Assembly: GCA_050287605.1 (NCBI GenBank) | Contig: JBNKCG010000131.1 | Span: 1-16,222 of the forward strand | Reading direction: 5' to 3' | DNA length: 16,222 bases | DNA from: QQUJ01 sp050287605 | GTDB taxonomy: Bacteria; Pseudomonadota; Gammaproteobacteria; QQUJ01 | Shown: in pieces, positions 14,445-16,222 of the stretch | Numbering within the stretch: the stretch's first letter is position 1 | Layout of the letters: the number at the start of each line of letters is the position of its first letter | Notes under the pieces: generated by a model | The model's input: only the letters and a program-made list of their open reading frames with translations | Database searches by the model: none | Told to the model about the DNA's origin: nothing | Translations under genes and position numbers: made by a program

Positions 14445-15415
14445 GTGCCGTACCCAACCTGAAGCTGGAACGCCCGCGCACCCTGGACGAAGCCCAGCGT
14501 CTGCACGCCGCCCACCCCCAGGCCCGCCTGCTGGCCGGCGGCACCGACCTGCTGGTCAACCTGCGCCGCGGACTGATGGCCACCGATACCCTGATCGACC
14601 TTTCCGGCGTGGAGGAGATGCAAGCACTGAGCTGGGGCGAAGATCACCTGCGCATCGGCGCCGGCGTCATCCTGGAACGCCTCGCCGCGAACGTGGAGGT
14701 GGCACTGCGCATGCCCGTGCTGGTACAGGCGGCTCTGGCCATCGCCGGCCCCACCCACCGCGCCAACGCCACCGTGGGCGGCAACCTGTGTCTCGACACC
14801 CGCTGCCGCTTCTACAACCAGAGCGAGTGGTGGCGTGCCGGCAACGACTACTGCCTCAAGTACCGCGGCGAGATCTGCCACGTCGCCCCCAAGAGCAAGC
14901 GCTGTTATGCCGCCTTTAGCGGCGATCTGGCCCCGGCCCTGCTGGTGCTGGATGCCGAGGTGGAAGTGGCGGGCGCCGACGGGATACGGCGCATGCCCCT
15001 GACCGATCTCTACCGCAACGACGGCGCCGACCACCTGACGCTGGCCCCGGGCGAAATCCTGAGCGCCGTCATCGTGCCGTGGCGCCAGTCGCTGCGCGCC
15101 GGCTACGAGAAGGTGCGCATCCGCGCCGCCATCGACTTTCCGCTGGCGGGGGTGGCCGTGGCCGCCGAGGGCTCAGCGGCGGGTATCGCCACCCTGCGCG
15201 TGGCCTGCACCGGCACCGACTCGCAACCCGTCAAGGTCGGCGGCCTGGAAGCCTTTCTCGACCAGGAAGTGAACGCCGAACTGCTGCAAACCTTCGAGAA
15301 CCACGTGCGCCGCGAGACCCAGCCCATGCGCACCACTGTGACCCCCACGCCCTACCGGCGCCACGTGCTGGGCGTGTTGGCGCGACGGTTGGTGAAAGAG
15401 TTGATAACCGCATAA
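14441..15415 (+). CDS. hcrB: 4-Hydroxybenzoyl-CoA reductase beta subunit (FAD, [4Fe-4S])
   Basis: FAD-binding subunit that passes electrons from ferredoxin into the enzyme. The ATG at 14441 overlaps the hcrA stop and gives 324 aa, the size of Thauera HcrB. FAD motifs: LLAGGTDLLVNLRRG (30-44) and TVGGNLCLDTRC (111-122). Diagnostic is the insert found in 4-hydroxybenzoyl-CoA reductase but not in ordinary xanthine dehydrogenases: Cys122, Cys138, Cys146 and Cys155 (spacing C-x15-C-x7-C-x8-C), in the context RFYNQSEWWRAGNDYC. These ligate an extra [4Fe-4S] cluster in the characterised enzyme. This fixes the identity of the whole operon. No aromatic CoA ligase or ferredoxin gene follows; the next gene is convergent. 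Confidence 0.95.
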   Translation: MSAVPNLKLERPRTLDEAQRLHAAHPQARLLAGGTDLLVNLRRGLMATDTLIDLSGVEEMQALSWGEDHLRIGAGVILERLAANVEVALRMPVLVQAALAIAGPTHRANATVGGNLCLDTRCRFYNQSEWWRAGNDYCLKYRGEICHVAPKSKRCYAAFSGDLAPALLVLDAEVEVAGADGIRRMPLTDLYRNDGADHLTLAPGEILSAVIVPWRQSLRAGYEKVRIRAAIDFPLAGVAVAAEGSAAGIATLRVACTGTDSQPVKVGGLEAFLDQEVNAELLQTFENHVRRETQPMRTTVTPTPYRRHVLGVLARRLVKELITA

Positions 15416-15442
15416 AGGCATTGATAAAAGCCAAAATCTTTG

Positions 15443-15576
15443 ACCACGAAGTACACAAAGTACACGAAGTTAAAAACCCAAAACCCATCCACCTCGGGTC
15501 GCATTGCCAACTTCGGCCCGCACCGGAATGAGGGTTTTCTGAAGTTAAACTTTGTGTACTTCGTGTACTTTGTGGT
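15443..15576. repeat. Long imperfect hairpin with 9-bp tandem units
   Basis: The left arm (15443-15474) is three tandem 9-bp units of the form AC(G/A)AAGTAC; the right arm (15545-15576) is its near-complement, differing mainly by G/A transitions. Inner AAAACCC and GGGTTTT segments extend the pairing. It lies between the convergent ends of hcrB and the cytidylyltransferase gene. The ACGAAGTAC-type array is a dispersed intergenic repeat I have met in other bacterial genomes; it looks like a small non-autonomous element or a bidirectional transcription end. Confidence 0.7.
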
Positions 15577-15626
15577 GAATCGCTTTTGAAGTTCTGCTTT
15601 TACAGACGAAGGGTCGATTCGTAATT

Positions 15627-15656
15627 GTCGGATTACGCTGCGCCAACCCGACCTAC
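15627..15656. repeat. REP-like palindrome, copy 2
   Basis: Second copy of the 30-bp unit at 1301-1330, identical at 26 positions and in the same orientation. One stem change (GGATTA against TAACCC or CAACCC) slightly weakens pairing. It begins 5 bp beyond the stop codon of the minus-strand gene that follows, mirroring the position of copy 1 behind rnfB. Confidence 0.7.
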
Positions 15657-15661
15657 AGCGG

Positions 15662-16222
15662 CTAATCCGCGGGCGCGAGCAGACGTTCAAGAGCCTCCGG
15701 GTTATCCACGTCGGTAAAGATGGCGTCATCGTCCACGGCAACCAGCGTCACGTTGGGCGCATTGCGTTTCAGCAATCCGCGCGCCCCCTGATCGCCCTGC
15801 AACGCCAGAATCTCGCGAAAATAGCCGCGCGGCCACAGCACCGGGTTGCCGCGCCGGCCGTCGCGTTCGGGCGCGACGATGGCGGGCGCCACCGGGTCGA
15901 AGGCGGCGATCAGCGCATCGATGTGCGCCGCGCTCACCCGCGGCATGTCGCCCAGCAGAATGATGGCACCGTCGCTGTCGCACGGCAGCGCACGCAAACC
16001 GCAGCGCAGCGACGAGGCGATGCCCTCGGCGTAACTCGCGTTGTGCACCAGCGACACCGGCACATCGCCGACGACGCCCTCCACGGCCTCGGCATCGTGG
16101 CCGGTCACCACCAGGGTCTGCACGCAGCGCGACGCCAGGGTGGCGTCCACCACGCGGCGCACCATGGGCACGCCCTCCACCTCGCAGCACAGCTTGTTGC
16201 GCTCGCCCATGCGCGTGGAGCG
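15662..16222 (-). CDS. mocA: Molybdenum cofactor cytidylyltransferase-like protein (partial)
   Basis: NTP-transferase fold protein of the MobA/MocA type, which attaches CMP (MocA) or GMP (MobA) to molybdopterin. The coding frame runs off the right edge: codons before the first visible Met read RSTRMGERNKL, the tail of the nucleotide-binding loop LAAGxSxRMG, so the true start lies outside. Visible motifs: ILLGDMPRVS (metal/nucleotide site), RRGNPVLWPRGYF, and GDQGARGLL. It resembles MocA more than MobA, and the neighbouring hcr enzyme needs the cytosine dinucleotide cofactor. It is convergent with hcrB, so not in that operon. A sugar-nucleotide transferase is a less likely alternative. Confidence 0.8.
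   Translation of the reverse strand, partial: RSTRMGERNKLCCEVEGVPMVRRVVDATLASRCVQTLVVTGHDAEAVEGVVGDVPVSLVHNASYAEGIASSLRCGLRALPCDSDGAIILLGDMPRVSAAHIDALIAAFDPVAPAIVAPERDGRRGNPVLWPRGYFREILALQGDQGARGLLKRNAPNVTLVAVDDDAIFTDVDNPEALERLLAPAD

Noticed and set aside
13016..15415. 799-aa plus-strand open frame
   Set aside because: Its first part is an Arg/Pro-rich out-of-frame shadow of hcrA; only the part from 14441, which is hcrB, is a real gene.
15352..15741. 129-aa minus-strand open frame between hcrB and the cytidylyltransferase
   Set aside because: It runs through both hairpin arms and gives repeat-derived TKYTKYTK and VYFVYF peptides; it is the translation of a repeat.

Overview
The window is high-GC proteobacterial DNA, most likely from a gammaproteobacterium able to grow without oxygen. 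This rests on the gene families (Rnf complex, 4-hydroxybenzoyl-CoA reductase, proteobacterial-type integron integrase), the Shine-Dalgarno sites, the many ATGA overlaps between genes and a REP-like palindrome. No rRNA, tRNA or CRISPR was seen. I cannot name the genus.

Layout. (1) 1-1106: left edge of an integron. A complete integron integrase frame (+) is preceded by about 116 bp holding a perfect 12-bp inverted repeat and possible attI core sites; any cassette array would lie beyond position 1. The integrase frame has no ATG/GTG/TTG at the expected start. (2) 1353-7052 (-): a six-gene Rnf operon in the order rnfC-D-G-E-A-B. This is the order familiar from clostridia rather than the rnfABCDGE order of E. 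coli. RnfB is long (295 aa) with two extra ferredoxin clusters, RnfA has a ~75-residue N-terminal extension behind a strong ribosome binding site, and RnfE lacks one of the four cysteines that normally hold the intramembrane [2Fe-2S] cluster. (3) 7304-9601 (-): a VOC-family protein, a DUF3185 membrane protein and glucose-6-phosphate isomerase. (4) 9724-11445 (+): glycogen synthase, divergent from pgi, then a small cysteine-rich SAP-like protein. (5) 11584-15415 (+): hcrC-hcrA-hcrB, the three subunits of 4-hydroxybenzoyl-CoA reductase, joined by ATGA overlaps and preceded by a probable terminator and a near-perfect FNR/ANR-type site. (6) 15662-16222 (-): a molybdenum-cofactor cytidylyltransferase-like gene, cut by the right edge and convergent with hcrB.

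How the parts may work together. 4-Hydroxybenzoyl-CoA reductase removes the para-hydroxyl of 4-hydroxybenzoyl-CoA to give benzoyl-CoA, the central intermediate of anaerobic aromatic degradation. It needs molybdopterin cytosine dinucleotide, which a MocA-type enzyme makes, and low-potential ferredoxin, which Rnf can make from NADH at the expense of the membrane ion gradient. All three are in this window. The functional link is inference: the Rnf operon and the hcr operon are separated by carbohydrate genes and lie on opposite strands.

The best candidates for something new are the divergent Rnf complex (missing RnfE cysteine, extended RnfA, long RnfB, CDGEAB order), the predicted FNR-type control of hcr, and the integron start and attI region at the left edge.
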